NCBI GenBank assembly: GCA_902540265.1
Contig: CACBLW010000012.1
Coordinates: 1 to 42,236, forward strand
Direction of reading: 5' to 3'
Length of the DNA stretch: 42,236 nt
Origin: an uncultured Alphaproteobacteria bacterium
GTDB taxonomy: Bacteria > Pseudomonadota > Alphaproteobacteria > HIMB59 > GCA-002718135
Below are positions 8,755 through 17,388 of this stretch, in pieces; position 1 is the first letter of the stretch; every line of letters begins with the position of its first letter. Both the position numbers and the translations under genes were made by a program. The notes beneath the pieces are model-generated. The model was given only the letters and a program-made list of their open reading frames with translations, was not told the origin of the DNA and did not search any database.

Positions 8755-9578
8755 GTAAAGCGAAGATTAGAGAAGTTAATGAATTAGGAACATTAGTTAA
8801 AATTGGATCAGGAATTGCTTTAGCAATTCTATTAATACCAGTTTTTATTGTTGTTTTAACAGGTCTCAATTCAGGAGATCATTTAACATTTCCTCCTGAA
8901 GGAATTTCACTAAGATGGATATTTGCTTTTTTTAGAAGTGAGGAATTTCTATCTGCTTTTCTCTTTAGCTTTGGTTTGGCATTAATAACTATGACTTTAT
9001 CAACTATTTTTGGGACTCTGGCTGCAATTTTTATAACAAGATTTAGCTTTCCAGGATCCCAACTTTTAAGAGCTTTATTTCTTTCACCATTAATTTTACC
9101 AGGAATAGTTTTAGGTCTAGCTCTATATATTTTTTATGTTTCAACTGATATTGGTTTAGCTCGATCGTATCCAGGTATGGTAATAGCTCATATGTTAGTT
9201 ACAATGCCATATGTTATAGGGACTGTCTCCGCCTCTCTATTTAATTTTGATTTAAATTTAGAGCAAGCGGCAAGAAGTTTAGGCGCATCACCTCTTACAG
9301 CATTTAGAAAAGTCACACTTCCTAACATTAGTAACGGGGTTATGGCAGGCTCAGTCTTTGCTTTCATTGTTTCTTTTGGTCAATTTGATGTCTCTTTGTT
9401 TATGGCAACGCCAAACAATACTCCTTTACCAATAGCTCTGTATTGGTCTTTAAGATATACTTTTGAACCTACTGCTGCTGCTGCTGGAATATTTGCAATA
9501 GCGCTCGTAATAACTTCTATGTTGATTACTTCTAAATTAGTTAATTTACAAAAATTCTCTGGAGTTAAATTTGATTAA
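8751..9578 (+). CDS. ABC importer permease, PotC type
   Basis: A 275-residue inner-membrane permease with six predicted spans and the EAA loop LEQAARSLGASPLTAFRKVTLPNIS near residues 176-201. It overlaps the preceding permease by 4 bases. The two would form the heterodimeric channel of the importer whose ATPase and binding protein are on the leftward arm. It is the last gene of the rightward arm and converges with the sugar permease gene 18 bases away; I see no convincing terminator in that gap. Confidence 0.92.
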   Translation: MSKAKIREVNELGTLVKIGSGIALAILLIPVFIVVLTGLNSGDHLTFPPEGISLRWIFAFFRSEEFLSAFLFSFGLALITMTLSTIFGTLAAIFITRFSFPGSQLLRALFLSPLILPGIVLGLALYIFYVSTDIGLARSYPGMVIAHMLVTMPYVIGTVSASLFNFDLNLEQAARSLGASPLTAFRKVTLPNISNGVMAGSVFAFIVSFGQFDVSLFMATPNNTPLPIALYWSLRYTFEPTAAAAGIFAIALVITSMLITSKLVNLQKFSGVKFD

Positions 9579-9596
9579 TTGATTATACTTTTAATT

Positions 9597-10427
9597 TTAC
9601 TTAACAGCTCCCTCTGTTAATCCAGATACAAAGTATTTACCAATAAAAACAAATAATAAGATAACTGGTAGACTAGCAAGAACCGCTCCAGATAATAAAA
9701 AACCCCAATCAATTTGATATTGTCCAACTATTCCCGCTAAGCCAACAGGTAATGTTTTTAAATTATCACCACTTATTAAGATTGAAGCAAAAAGATATTC
9801 TGTCCAAGAAATAATAAAGCAAAAAATTGCTACACTCGCTATACCTGGAGCAGCCAGAGGAACAATAATTCTAGAAATTACAATGTATCTAGAAGCCCCA
9901 TCAATATATGCCGCTTCCTCTATTTCATTAGGAATTAGCTTAAAAAAAGCTTTTAACATCCAAACTGCAAATGGAGTGGCAAATAAAACATTAACAATAA
10001 TTAATGCAAAATAACTGTTGAGTAGGTTTACTTTTGCAAACAATAAATAAATTGGTACTAATAAAATTACTCCTGGAAAAGCATAAGTAACAAGCAGTGA
10101 ATATTCTACAAATTTATTTCCATAAAATTTAAGTTTGTGTAGACCATATGCAGCAGATACAGATAAAATAATTGAAATTATCATAGAGGAGAATGAGACT
10201 ATTAAACTATTTTTTAAATATATAAAAAAATCTGAGTTAAATAATATTTTATTATAATGTTCTAAAGTAAAAGATCGAGGAATAATGGTTGTAGATGTTG
10301 CAATTATTTCTTCAGGACTTTTAAATGATGATGTAATTATCCAGAAAAATGGAAAGAAAAAAATTAGTATTATCAAAAATAGAGATAAACTTAAGAATAT
10401 AAATTTTATATTATTTTCTTTAATCAT
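9597..10427 (-). CDS. Sugar ABC importer permease, MalG type
   Basis: A 276-residue permease of the carbohydrate uptake (CUT1) class. It has six hydrophobic segments, the N-terminal signature FFWIITSSFKSPEEI, and the EAA loop EEAAYIDGASRYIVISRIIVPLAAPGI near residues 167-193. It pairs with the MalF-type gene just upstream, which it overlaps by 8 bases. It is the last gene of the leftward sugar operon. The substrate cannot be deduced from the permease; the nearby FGGY kinase suggests a sugar or polyol that is phosphorylated after uptake. Confidence 0.92.
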   Translation of the reverse strand: MIKENNIKFIFLSLSLFLIILIFFFPFFWIITSSFKSPEEIIATSTTIIPRSFTLEHYNKILFNSDFFIYLKNSLIVSFSSMIISIILSVSAAYGLHKLKFYGNKFVEYSLLVTYAFPGVILLVPIYLLFAKVNLLNSYFALIIVNVLFATPFAVWMLKAFFKLIPNEIEEAAYIDGASRYIVISRIIVPLAAPGIASVAIFCFIISWTEYLFASILISGDNLKTLPVGLAGIVGQYQIDWGFLLSGAVLASLPVILLFVFIGKYFVSGLTEGAVK

Positions 10428-11292
10428 CTTCTTTAGGTGCCATTGATTTAATAAAGATTATTGAAAATAGTAATAATAAGAGACTAGTTATTATTGACAA
10501 GGTTGCAGCCTGACTGATTCTAAATTTGGTAAACGCTGTTTCATATATTAATAATGGTAATGTTGTAGTAGCACTTGATGGCCCACCTTTTGTAATTAAC
10601 CATATAATGTCAAATATATTGAATGATAATAATGTACCAACTAAACCTAATACAAATAGAACACTTTTAAGATTTGGAAATGTGATAAAAAAAAATTGTT
10701 GAATAAAATTAGCCCCATCAACCTTAGATGCATCATACATTTCTCTATTTATGGAATTTAGTCCAGAAAGAATAATTAATGCCAAAAAAGGGCTCCATCT
10801 CCATGAATTAATTAAAACTAAACTTAAGAAAGCTTTATTTGGTGAACTAAAAAAACCCGTAGCTTCATCTAATAAACCAATGTCAATTAAAACTGAATTT
10901 ATTACACCACTACTACTACTTAGCATTAATTTCCAAATTACAACAACTACTACTGTTGGAATAATAAATGATAAAATAATCCAATTAGCCATAATTTTTT
11001 TGCCAGGGAATTTGTAGTTAATAGTTAAGGCTATAGTGAATGCAAAAAATGTCTGGCAGATTGCATTGCCAATTATCCAATACAAACTATTTAAAGAAGC
11101 GTTTAAAAATTTCGATTTACCAAGTAATTTTATATAGTTATCAATTCCAACAAATTTTCCTGAAGTGCCAATTATCTTTACGTTAAATAAACTTAATTCA
11201 AATGCAATATAAATTGGAACTAAAATAATTAGACATATCCAAATAACTAATGGGGATACAAATAACCAACCTTCAATATTATTTTTTTTCAC
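10420..11292 (-). CDS. Sugar ABC importer permease, MalF type
   Basis: A CUT1-class permease of 290 residues with six hydrophobic segments; the EAA loop (MYDASKVDGANFIQQFFFITF) lies in the last third. The start needs a decision. A TTG at 11346 would overlap the binding-protein gene and add 18 residues, but the hairpin at 11301-11325 would then lie inside the coding sequence. The GTG at 11292 (VKKNNIEGWLFVSPL) lies just after the hairpin and gives a normal MalF N-terminus, with an AGGGG in the hairpin stem upstream. I prefer the GTG. The membrane core is the same either way. Confidence 0.85.
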   Translation of the reverse strand: MKKNNIEGWLFVSPLVIWICLIILVPIYIAFELSLFNVKIIGTSGKFVGIDNYIKLLGKSKFLNASLNSLYWIIGNAICQTFFAFTIALTINYKFPGKKIMANWIILSFIIPTVVVVVIWKLMLSSSSGVINSVLIDIGLLDEATGFFSSPNKAFLSLVLINSWRWSPFLALIILSGLNSINREMYDASKVDGANFIQQFFFITFPNLKSVLFVLGLVGTLLSFNIFDIIWLITKGGPSSATTTLPLLIYETAFTKFRISQAATLSIITSLLLLLFSIIFIKSMAPKEDD

Positions 11293-11300
11293 AGAATTAA

Positions 11301-11325
11301 CAGCACCCCTTGTATAGAGGTGCTG
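11301..11325 (-). terminator. Hairpin after the sugar-binding-protein gene
   Basis: In the leftward transcript CAGCACCUCU pairs with AGGGGUGCUG around a 5-base loop: ten pairs, one of them G-U. It begins 13 bases after the binding-protein stop and precedes the preferred GTG start of the MalF gene. There is no long U-tract, so an mRNA-stabilising or translation-modulating role is at least as likely as termination. It occupies the same operon position as the hairpin at 3821-3847 but has an unrelated sequence. Confidence 0.6.
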
Positions 11326-11338
11326 AAAAGATTTTAAT

Positions 11339-12610
11339 TTATTCAATAGCTTCAGTCATTATTTCCATACCTTCACTAACCGCATCTTTTGCACTTTTGC
11401 CGTCGATTAAAGTTAATTGAAGAGTTTGAGCTAATAAATTCTGAGCTGAGATAGATGATATACTTGTAAAAGTATTTCCATTCGTAAAGCCAAATAGACT
11501 TCCTCTTGTAGAGTTGTCTAACATTGTTTCTACTTGTGATTTATATTTTACAACAACTGGATCATCCCAATAAGTTGAATCTTGACTTCCAGCTTCAGTT
11601 ATTGGTAAAAATAATCCTGGCTCCATGTTAATAAATCTTCCATAGTTTCCAGGTTCCATTAAAAAACTTAAAAACTTCTTAGAAGCTTCCATTTTCGCTT
11701 CATCTGCGGTCATAATCATTGCAGAGTTCACGTATGAAACTGTTCCAGCTCTATGAGCTTTACCATTTGCATAAGGGATTTGAATAACACCTAAGTCACT
11801 AGCATCGCCACCAGCTTGTGAGTCATATGTAGAAATTACAGTAAACTGCAATATCATTGCACAACCTTTACTTGCAAAACAGGCTTCTGCTTCTCCCCAA
11901 GTCCAGTTTGCAGCATCTGGAGCTGAATATTGATATAATTCTTTATAAACATCATAAGCTGCTACAGTTTGAGGGTTATCAAATCTTAAAGTACCATCAG
12001 AATTATAAATTTCTTCAGCACCTGAATTAACCATAAAACTATAAATTGTTTGATCTGTATAAAGTTGTTTATTTCCTGGAAGACCTATTCCATAAACACC
12101 ATCTTTAGTTAAAGCCTTAGCAGCTTTTTTTAGATCAGACCATGTTTTTGGAGGTTCAATTCCAGCAGCTTCAAAATCACTTTTTCTATACCAAAGTGAT
12201 AAACCCATGTTCCATAAAGGAACAGCCCAGGTGTGACCATTATAGGTATATTGATCGAGAGCTTTTTGGTAAAAACCATATTTTGAATCTAACTCTGAAA
12301 CAAAATCCTCGACAGGTTGTGCTGCACCCATATCAGCAAGTATAGGAGTAAAATCTGGAATACCAACTAATATTTCTGGTGCAGTTCCAGCAGCAACTGA
12401 AGCAGGAGCTTTAGCATAAATTTCACCCCAGTTTTGTACCTCTTGTGTTACATTAATATCTGGATTTGCAGAATTAAATTCATCTATTAATGTTTGAATT
12501 CTATCTACTCTATGCGGAACACCTTCCATATGCCAAAAAGTAACATTTGTTACAGCATAAGCATTCAAAGAAAATAGAATTGTAATAAAAAATAGTAATA
12601 TTTTATTCAT
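11339..12610 (-). CDS. Sugar-binding protein of an ABC importer (SBP_bac_1 type)
   Basis: A 423-residue periplasmic binding protein. Residues 1-19 form a Sec signal peptide (MNKILLFFITILFSLNAYA) with an AYA cleavage site. The mature chain begins VTNVTFWHMEGVPHRVDRIQTLIDEFNSANP, the usual first strand and helix of carbohydrate-binding SBPs, and contains AAKALTKDGVYGIGLPGN and EASKKFLSFLMEPGNYGRF. It uses Sec, unlike the Tat-dependent binding protein at 3859. A GAGG lies upstream of the ATG. It is followed by a hairpin and then the two permeases; the FGGY kinase gene is 71 bases upstream. Confidence 0.92.
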   Translation of the reverse strand: MNKILLFFITILFSLNAYAVTNVTFWHMEGVPHRVDRIQTLIDEFNSANPDINVTQEVQNWGEIYAKAPASVAAGTAPEILVGIPDFTPILADMGAAQPVEDFVSELDSKYGFYQKALDQYTYNGHTWAVPLWNMGLSLWYRKSDFEAAGIEPPKTWSDLKKAAKALTKDGVYGIGLPGNKQLYTDQTIYSFMVNSGAEEIYNSDGTLRFDNPQTVAAYDVYKELYQYSAPDAANWTWGEAEACFASKGCAMILQFTVISTYDSQAGGDASDLGVIQIPYANGKAHRAGTVSYVNSAMIMTADEAKMEASKKFLSFLMEPGNYGRFINMEPGLFLPITEAGSQDSTYWDDPVVVKYKSQVETMLDNSTRGSLFGFTNGNTFTSISSISAQNLLAQTLQLTLIDGKSAKDAVSEGMEIMTEAIE

Positions 12611-12681
12611 TTTTCCTCACTTAATTTATGATTAATATTTTAATATGAATATACTAATATTATCAACTAAATTTGAGATTT

Positions 12682-14169
12682 TCACCAAATATTATTCAAT
12701 GACTCTCTTAATTTTTTATATTTTTGATATTTATTATGAAGATATTTGGAATGTTTTCTTTTGGGTGTGTAAATATGACCAATAATTTGGTGATCATTAA
12801 TTAATTTTTTTAAATCTTTTTTATGTAAATAACTATCAATTAAAAATGAAATACCTAAGGCACCTAGTTCAGAATTATTTAAAATTTTAACTTTAGTATT
12901 TAAAACATTTGAAATTAATTGAGGTAAAACTTTACTTTTTGATGCACCTCCTGCAAGATAAAGACAGTCTTTAGTTTTAATTTTATTTGCATAACAATCC
13001 TTAATAGATAATGCCAAACCCTCATAACAAGCAGTCATTATATCAAAATTATTATGATGTGGTAAAATTCCAAATATTTCAGCTTTAGAATTTAAATTTA
13101 CAAATGGAGATATAGATCCTCCATAATTTATGTATGGAAGAAATACCAATGAATTTTCTGGATATTTAAAAGTTAAATATTTTTTTTCAAAATTATTAAT
13201 TATTTTAATTTTATCTAAATACTTTTTAGAATTTTTATAGAAATTATCAATGACCCAATCAATATTAGTTGTTCCTGCAACATTTATTTTAGTTTCTAAC
13301 CATGTATTATTTAAAGAAGCAAAAAATAATCCTGAGCCATCTTTAGAAATTTTTGAATTATTTTTAACTATAATATTATGGCATGTAGTTCCAATAATAC
13401 TTATCTTTTTATTATGATTAATTCCTCCAGCACCCAAAATAGAAGCTATTACATCTCCACATCCTATAATAACAGGTGTACCGACTTTTAAACTTGTTAA
13501 TTTTGATGCACTTATAGTAATGTATCCACCTAATTCATTTGATTTTTTTATTTCTGGGAAAAGTTTAAAATATTTTGTACTTATTCTAAATATTTTGAAA
13601 ATTTTTTTTGATAATTTTTTATTTTTTATATCCCCTGGATATACTGAAACTTCTGTTTCATCATTATTTATATTACCTGTTAATTTAAATCTTAACCAAT
13701 CTTTACAAGTTAGGATGTATTTTATTTTCTTTAAATTTTCTTTTTCAAATTTAGTCATCCATTTTAGAATGGGTATAGTGCATCCGTATTGTGCAATAGA
13801 GCCTGTAATTTTATAAATTTGATCAAATATTTTTTTATTAGTAAAAATTTTTTGACTTCTTGTGTCATTCCACAAAATTGCATTTCTTACTGGTATATTT
13901 TTATTATCAATTGACCAAAAACCAACCATATTTCCAGTTATTCCTAAACCAACAATTGATTGTGTATTAATATTAGATTTTTTTATTAAAATTTTAATAC
14001 ATTTTGCAGTAAGTAACCAAAATTTTTCCATTTCAATTTCAGATTTACCAAATTTATTAGTTAGTACTGGATTTTTTACACTATAAGAATTTACTTGTTT
14101 AAAATTTGTATTAAAAATAACAGTCTTTATTACTGAAGTTCCAGCATCAATTGCAATGTAATATTTCAA
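12682..14169 (-). CDS. FGGY-family carbohydrate kinase
   Basis: A 495-residue sugar kinase, the normal length for xylulokinase/glycerol kinase relatives. The N-terminal phosphate loop is YIAIDAGTSVIKTVIFN; GLGITGNMVGF and ILWNDTRS follow near residues 82 and 102, and the C-terminal ATP-site motif LYLAGGASKSKVLPQL lies near residue 400. It phosphorylates a sugar or polyol with ATP in the cytosol; the substrate is not resolved. The start is a TTG at 14169, 16 bases after the stop of the small membrane protein; no ATG is available in frame. The protein is extremely rich in Lys, Asn and Ile, as are its neighbours. It likely acts on the sugar imported by the next three genes. Confidence 0.88.
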   Translation of the reverse strand: MKYYIAIDAGTSVIKTVIFNTNFKQVNSYSVKNPVLTNKFGKSEIEMEKFWLLTAKCIKILIKKSNINTQSIVGLGITGNMVGFWSIDNKNIPVRNAILWNDTRSQKIFTNKKIFDQIYKITGSIAQYGCTIPILKWMTKFEKENLKKIKYILTCKDWLRFKLTGNINNDETEVSVYPGDIKNKKLSKKIFKIFRISTKYFKLFPEIKKSNELGGYITISASKLTSLKVGTPVIIGCGDVIASILGAGGINHNKKISIIGTTCHNIIVKNNSKISKDGSGLFFASLNNTWLETKINVAGTTNIDWVIDNFYKNSKKYLDKIKIINNFEKKYLTFKYPENSLVFLPYINYGGSISPFVNLNSKAEIFGILPHHNNFDIMTACYEGLALSIKDCYANKIKTKDCLYLAGGASKSKVLPQLISNVLNTKVKILNNSELGALGISFLIDSYLHKKDLKKLINDHQIIGHIYTPKRKHSKYLHNKYQKYKKLRESLNNIW

Positions 14170-14185
14170 GAAATAACTCTTAAAT

Positions 14186-14365
14186 TTATAACCACGAGTA
14201 ACCTACACAAACTAAAGCTATTATTAATAAAAAATTCATAACTCTTTTTCTATTTTTTACCTGTTGATCATTTAATTTTTTATTTCTAGAAAGATAGTAT
14301 ACGTAACAACCAATTGCAAAAGCTACAAATCCTCCAAGATATGCATACCATTGTAATTCAGTCAT
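14186..14365 (-). CDS. Small membrane protein, 59 residues
   Basis: An ATG at 14365 opens 59 codons ending in TAA at 14186. The product has two hydrophobic segments, roughly residues 7-25 (YAYLGGFVAFAIGCYVYYL) and 43-57 (MNFLLIIALVCVGYS), joined by a basic loop rich in Lys and Arg, so both ends may lie outside. It ends 16 bases before the kinase start in the same direction, and its upstream flank is the gap facing the aldo/keto reductase. There is no obvious Shine-Dalgarno sequence. Family unknown; the amphipathic layout and tight spacing support a real gene. Confidence 0.6.
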   Translation of the reverse strand: MTELQWYAYLGGFVAFAIGCYVYYLSRNKKLNDQQVKNRKRVMNFLLIIALVCVGYSWL

Positions 14366-14413
14366 TTATTTAATTTATATATTATTATATAAAATTTATA
14401 ATTATTTTTAAAC

Positions 14414-15442
14414 ATGTCTTACAAAGCTAATACAAAAAGATATCAAGAATTAATCTACAGAAGATGTGGCAATAGTGGGTTACTTTTACCCCCTATTACA
14501 CTAGGTCTTTGGCATAATTTTGGTGGAAAAAAATCTATGTCAAAAGAAGCAAAGAAGATGCTTTTTAGAGCGTTTGATAGAGGTATAACCCATTTTGATT
14601 TAGCAAATAATTATGGTCCCCCAGCAGGATCGGCAGAAGAAAATTTTGGTAAAATTATGAATTCTGATTTTAAAAAATATAGAGACGAAATGATAATATC
14701 AAGTAAGGCTGGCTATCATATGTGGGATGGTCCATATGGTGAATGGGGTTCAAAAAAATACTTAACTGCAAGCCTAAATCAAAGTTTAAAAAGAATGAAG
14801 CTTGAATATGTAGATATTTTTTATTCGCATCGTTTCGATCCATTAACACCATTAGAAGAAACTGCTGATGCTTTAGTTCAAGCAGTGCGTAGCGGGAAAG
14901 CTCTATATATTGGTATTTCATCTTATAGCTCTAAGCAAACAATTAAAATGAACAAACTTTTAAAACAAAAAGGAGTAAGTTGCTTAATTCATCAACCATC
15001 CTATTCGATGATAAATAGGTGGGTTGAAAAAGATTTATTATCTACTCTTAAAAAATTACAAATAGGATGTATTGCTTTCTCACCGCTAGCACAAGGCATG
15101 TTGTCAGGCAAATACATAAAATCTATTCCAAAAATTTCTAGAATTTCAGATAATTCCTCACTAGATAAAAAAATGATTACTAAAAGTTATTTAATTAAAA
15201 TTAAACAATTAACTAAAATAGCTAAAAAAAGAAATCAATCATTACCTCAAATGGCATTATCATGGGTTTTAAGACATAAAAACATGACATCAGCTCTTAT
15301 TGGAGCAAGAACGGTAAAACAATTAGATGAATGCTTAGATAGTCAAAAAAATTTAAACTTTTCATCTGAAGAATTAAAAGCAATTGATAAATATGCAAAA
15401 GAAGAAAAAATAAATATTTGGGCAAAATCAAGTAAAGATTGA
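14414..15442 (+). CDS. Aldo/keto reductase, YghZ (glyceraldehyde-3-phosphate reductase) type
   Basis: A 342-residue NADPH-dependent aldo/keto reductase. The catalytic tetrad is visible as Asp and Tyr in FDLANNYGPPAGSAEE, Lys in IISSKAGYHMW and His in DIFYSHRFDP. The N-terminus (YRRCGNSGLLLPPITLGLWHNFG) and the block after the catalytic Asp match the YghZ/Kv-beta-like subgroup, which reduces L-glyceraldehyde 3-phosphate or methylglyoxal. The nucleotide-binding C-terminus has SALIGARTVKQLDECLDS. It is divergent from the sugar kinase operon, so a role in detoxifying or interconverting carbonyl sugars is plausible. Confidence 0.9.
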   Translation: MSYKANTKRYQELIYRRCGNSGLLLPPITLGLWHNFGGKKSMSKEAKKMLFRAFDRGITHFDLANNYGPPAGSAEENFGKIMNSDFKKYRDEMIISSKAGYHMWDGPYGEWGSKKYLTASLNQSLKRMKLEYVDIFYSHRFDPLTPLEETADALVQAVRSGKALYIGISSYSSKQTIKMNKLLKQKGVSCLIHQPSYSMINRWVEKDLLSTLKKLQIGCIAFSPLAQGMLSGKYIKSIPKISRISDNSSLDKKMITKSYLIKIKQLTKIAKKRNQSLPQMALSWVLRHKNMTSALIGARTVKQLDECLDSQKNLNFSSEELKAIDKYAKEEKINIWAKSSKD

Positions 15443-15516
15443 AATTAAATATTAATTAAATAATTTTTTAATAAGAATCATTAAAATTTTGCTATTTAAT
15501 TTAAAAAGGAGATTTT

Positions 15517-15948
15517 ATGAATGAATTGATTGCAGAAGCTGGAGGAAATTTAGCATTTTTATTCCATGTTTTGTTTATGCTCTTTAATTTATTTATTATT
15601 TATCAATTTTATTTAAACGATAAATTTTTTAATGAATTAGGATTTTCCAATGAGGAGCCTAAATTAGTTTTCAGAGGTCCATTAGGTGCGGTTTTTCTTA
15701 CAATGCTATTGATGTCTATACTGTTAACATTTGATGTAACTGGAAATACTTATGAAGAAAATGTAGTACAATATAAATTTTGGTATTCATTTTTATTTAT
15801 GCTTATGGCAATAGCCTTAATTAGCTCTGTTGTTAGGTATTTCAATTTTGTAAACAACTATGGAATTACTCCAAATATAAGAGGAGTTATGTTCCCATTA
15901 GTTGGTCTTGTTTTAATAATCCTAAGAACAATTTTTGAAGCGTATTGA
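15517..15948 (+). CDS. Membrane protein of unknown function, 143 residues
   Basis: I do not recognise the family. The protein has four likely membrane spans, at about residues 10-30, 50-72, 85-107 and 120-141, with a polar loop (YQFYLNDKFFNELGFSNEEP) after the first. It has one of the strongest ribosome binding sites in the window, AAGGAG at 7-8 bases before the ATG, which suggests robust expression. The gene stands alone and ends in TGA, 8 bases before a terminator hairpin. Confidence 0.7.
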   Translation: MNELIAEAGGNLAFLFHVLFMLFNLFIIYQFYLNDKFFNELGFSNEEPKLVFRGPLGAVFLTMLLMSILLTFDVTGNTYEENVVQYKFWYSFLFMLMAIALISSVVRYFNFVNNYGITPNIRGVMFPLVGLVLIILRTIFEAY

Positions 15949-15956
15949 TATAATAT

Positions 15957-15979
15957 ACAAGCGGTTTATAACCGCTTGT
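15957..15979. terminator. Bidirectional terminator
   Basis: ACAAGCGGTT (15957-15966) and AACCGCTTGT (15970-15979) form a perfect 10-bp stem with a 3-base loop. It is followed by TTTAATT on the plus strand and TATATT on the minus strand. It lies between convergent genes ending at 15948 and 15981 and can serve both. Confidence 0.85.
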
Positions 15980-15980
15980 T

Positions 15981-16373
15981 TTAATTAAAATAACTTCTAA
16001 TTTTATTTCTTGATGCAAAATGTAAGATTAATGAAACTATAAATAAGAAAAAAACAAAATAGTATTCTCTAAATTCAACTTGACTTGTGTAAAAAACAAA
16101 TAAACAACAAACTGTTAATGATTTAATATAAATTTCTAAAAACTGAATAGGATAAAGTTTTTCTGATTGAAAAAAAAGATATCTAAAACCAAAGTAAGCA
16201 AAAGTAAGAAAGACGGCTAATCTGACTGAAGTAATTCTATGATATGGTAATTCTTGTTTTTCAACTATAGTGAAGGGAAAATAGATAGTTACACCAATAA
16301 TCTCTGCAATTATAAATGCTACCGCCCATAAACTTAATAAACCAATTATAAATTTAGCTAATGTTCTTACCAT
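15981..16373 (-). CDS. Membrane protein of unknown function, 130 residues
   Basis: No family recognised. There are four hydrophobic segments, about residues 8-28, 47-64, 78-94 and 101-119, with a basic C-terminus (SRNKIRSYFN), so a small four-helix inner-membrane protein. I chose the ATG at 16373 over a TTG two codons upstream. It converges with the previous gene on the terminator at 15957-15979 and starts 118 bases downstream of the stop of the next leftward gene. Confidence 0.6.
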   Translation of the reverse strand: MVRTLAKFIIGLLSLWAVAFIIAEIIGVTIYFPFTIVEKQELPYHRITSVRLAVFLTFAYFGFRYLFFQSEKLYPIQFLEIYIKSLTVCCLFVFYTSQVEFREYYFVFFLFIVSLILHFASRNKIRSYFN

Positions 16374-16491
16374 AATCAAATTTATGGTCTTTTTTTTACA
16401 AGGGTTTTGACCAACCTATTTAAATATTGTAACTAAATTTTAATAAAAAATACATAAATATTGATTTCATTGCAGAAAACTAAGTTATTTT

Positions 16492-16893
16492 TTATTTAAA
16501 ATTATCTTTAATTGGTGAAAAATATAAAAGAATTAGAATTGCTCCACTAATCAATCCACCAATTTGATCAAGCATACCACTAAAAGCAGTATAAATAACA
16601 GAACCACTAAAATAATTAAGTACTATGCCAGCTACTACTAAAAATAAATACAGTGGTTTTCCATAAGAGATAAATCGATAAAGTAGATTTAAAGTAAATA
16701 GATATAAAAAAAATAAACTTATTGATATTATTCGAGAAAAATTTTCAAAATTAGATAATAATCCATCATTTAAATTTTCATAAATATTAGAAATTTCTGA
16801 TGGTTGATACATAGATGATATAACCATTAAAATTATAACAATAAAGTCTGCTAAAATTAAATTTTTAAAAATTTTTTCAATTTCCATTATCAT
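16492..16893 (-). CDS. Membrane protein of unknown function, 133 residues
   Basis: No family recognised. Hydrophobic segments lie near residues 10-27, 53-75, 80-97 and 105-127, with an acidic, Asn-rich loop between the first two (YQPSEISNIYENLNDG). ATGs at 16893 and 16887 are both possible starts; neither has a clear ribosome binding site. It has the same size and four-span layout as its downstream neighbour, but I see no clear sequence similarity between them. Confidence 0.6.
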   Translation of the reverse strand: MIMEIEKIFKNLILADFIVIILMVISSMYQPSEISNIYENLNDGLLSNFENFSRIISISLFFLYLFTLNLLYRFISYGKPLYLFLVVAGIVLNYFSGSVIYTAFSGMLDQIGGLISGAILILLYFSPIKDNFK

Positions 16894-16990
16894 ATAGATA
16901 GGCTAGCTAATGTATAAAATAAAGCTAAATAATGATTATAATGAAGAAATGATTTTAAAAATCAGATATAGATTTATTTTTTATATTAAT

Positions 16991-17350
16991 TTATATTGAT
17001 TGAATTACATCTGAAGAATGAATAGTTACTCTTTGTTCACAATTTTTTGCAAATTCATCTAAATCATCTCTAAAATAGCTTCTATTATTTTGAGCAAGCA
17101 TAAAATGATTATCTATTCCAGCCTGGTTTTCATAAATTTCTGTTAAAATAAGAGCTATGTTTCCTGTCTCGGCTCCTTCTTTAAATTCAGGTCCAATTGA
17201 CCAATTTAATACTATAAGAGCCTTTTCTCCTTCTTTAGTGTGTGTTTCATTCATCCATTTAACATGATCTTCAGCTACTCGCTTTGCAACATCTGAAAAT
17301 TCAGGTTTAAAAATCCATATAAATTGAAGTTGTTTTTTATTTTGGTACAT
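16991..17350 (-). CDS. Hypothetical soluble protein, 119 residues
   Basis: Not recognised with confidence. The start (KQLQFIWIFKPEFSDVAKRVAEDHVKWMNETH) looks like a beta strand followed by a helix, and the length and pattern would suit a dimeric alpha/beta-barrel (ferredoxin-like, antibiotic-biosynthesis-monooxygenase type) domain. No catalytic residues can be named. AAGGA precedes the ATG by 6-7 bases. It begins 38 bases after the transglutaminase gene on the same strand and may be the last member of the glutamine-riboswitch-controlled operon. Confidence 0.55.
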   Translation of the reverse strand: MYQNKKQLQFIWIFKPEFSDVAKRVAEDHVKWMNETHTKEGEKALIVLNWSIGPEFKEGAETGNIALILTEIYENQAGIDNHFMLAQNNRSYFRDDLDEFAKNCEQRVTIHSSDVIQSI

Positions 17351-17388
17351 ATTTTTCCTTCTTTATTTTAGAATTTTAACAAATTTTT

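Noticed and set aside
9579..9596. A terminator between the convergent permease genes.
   Set aside because: No inverted repeat is present in the 18 bases.
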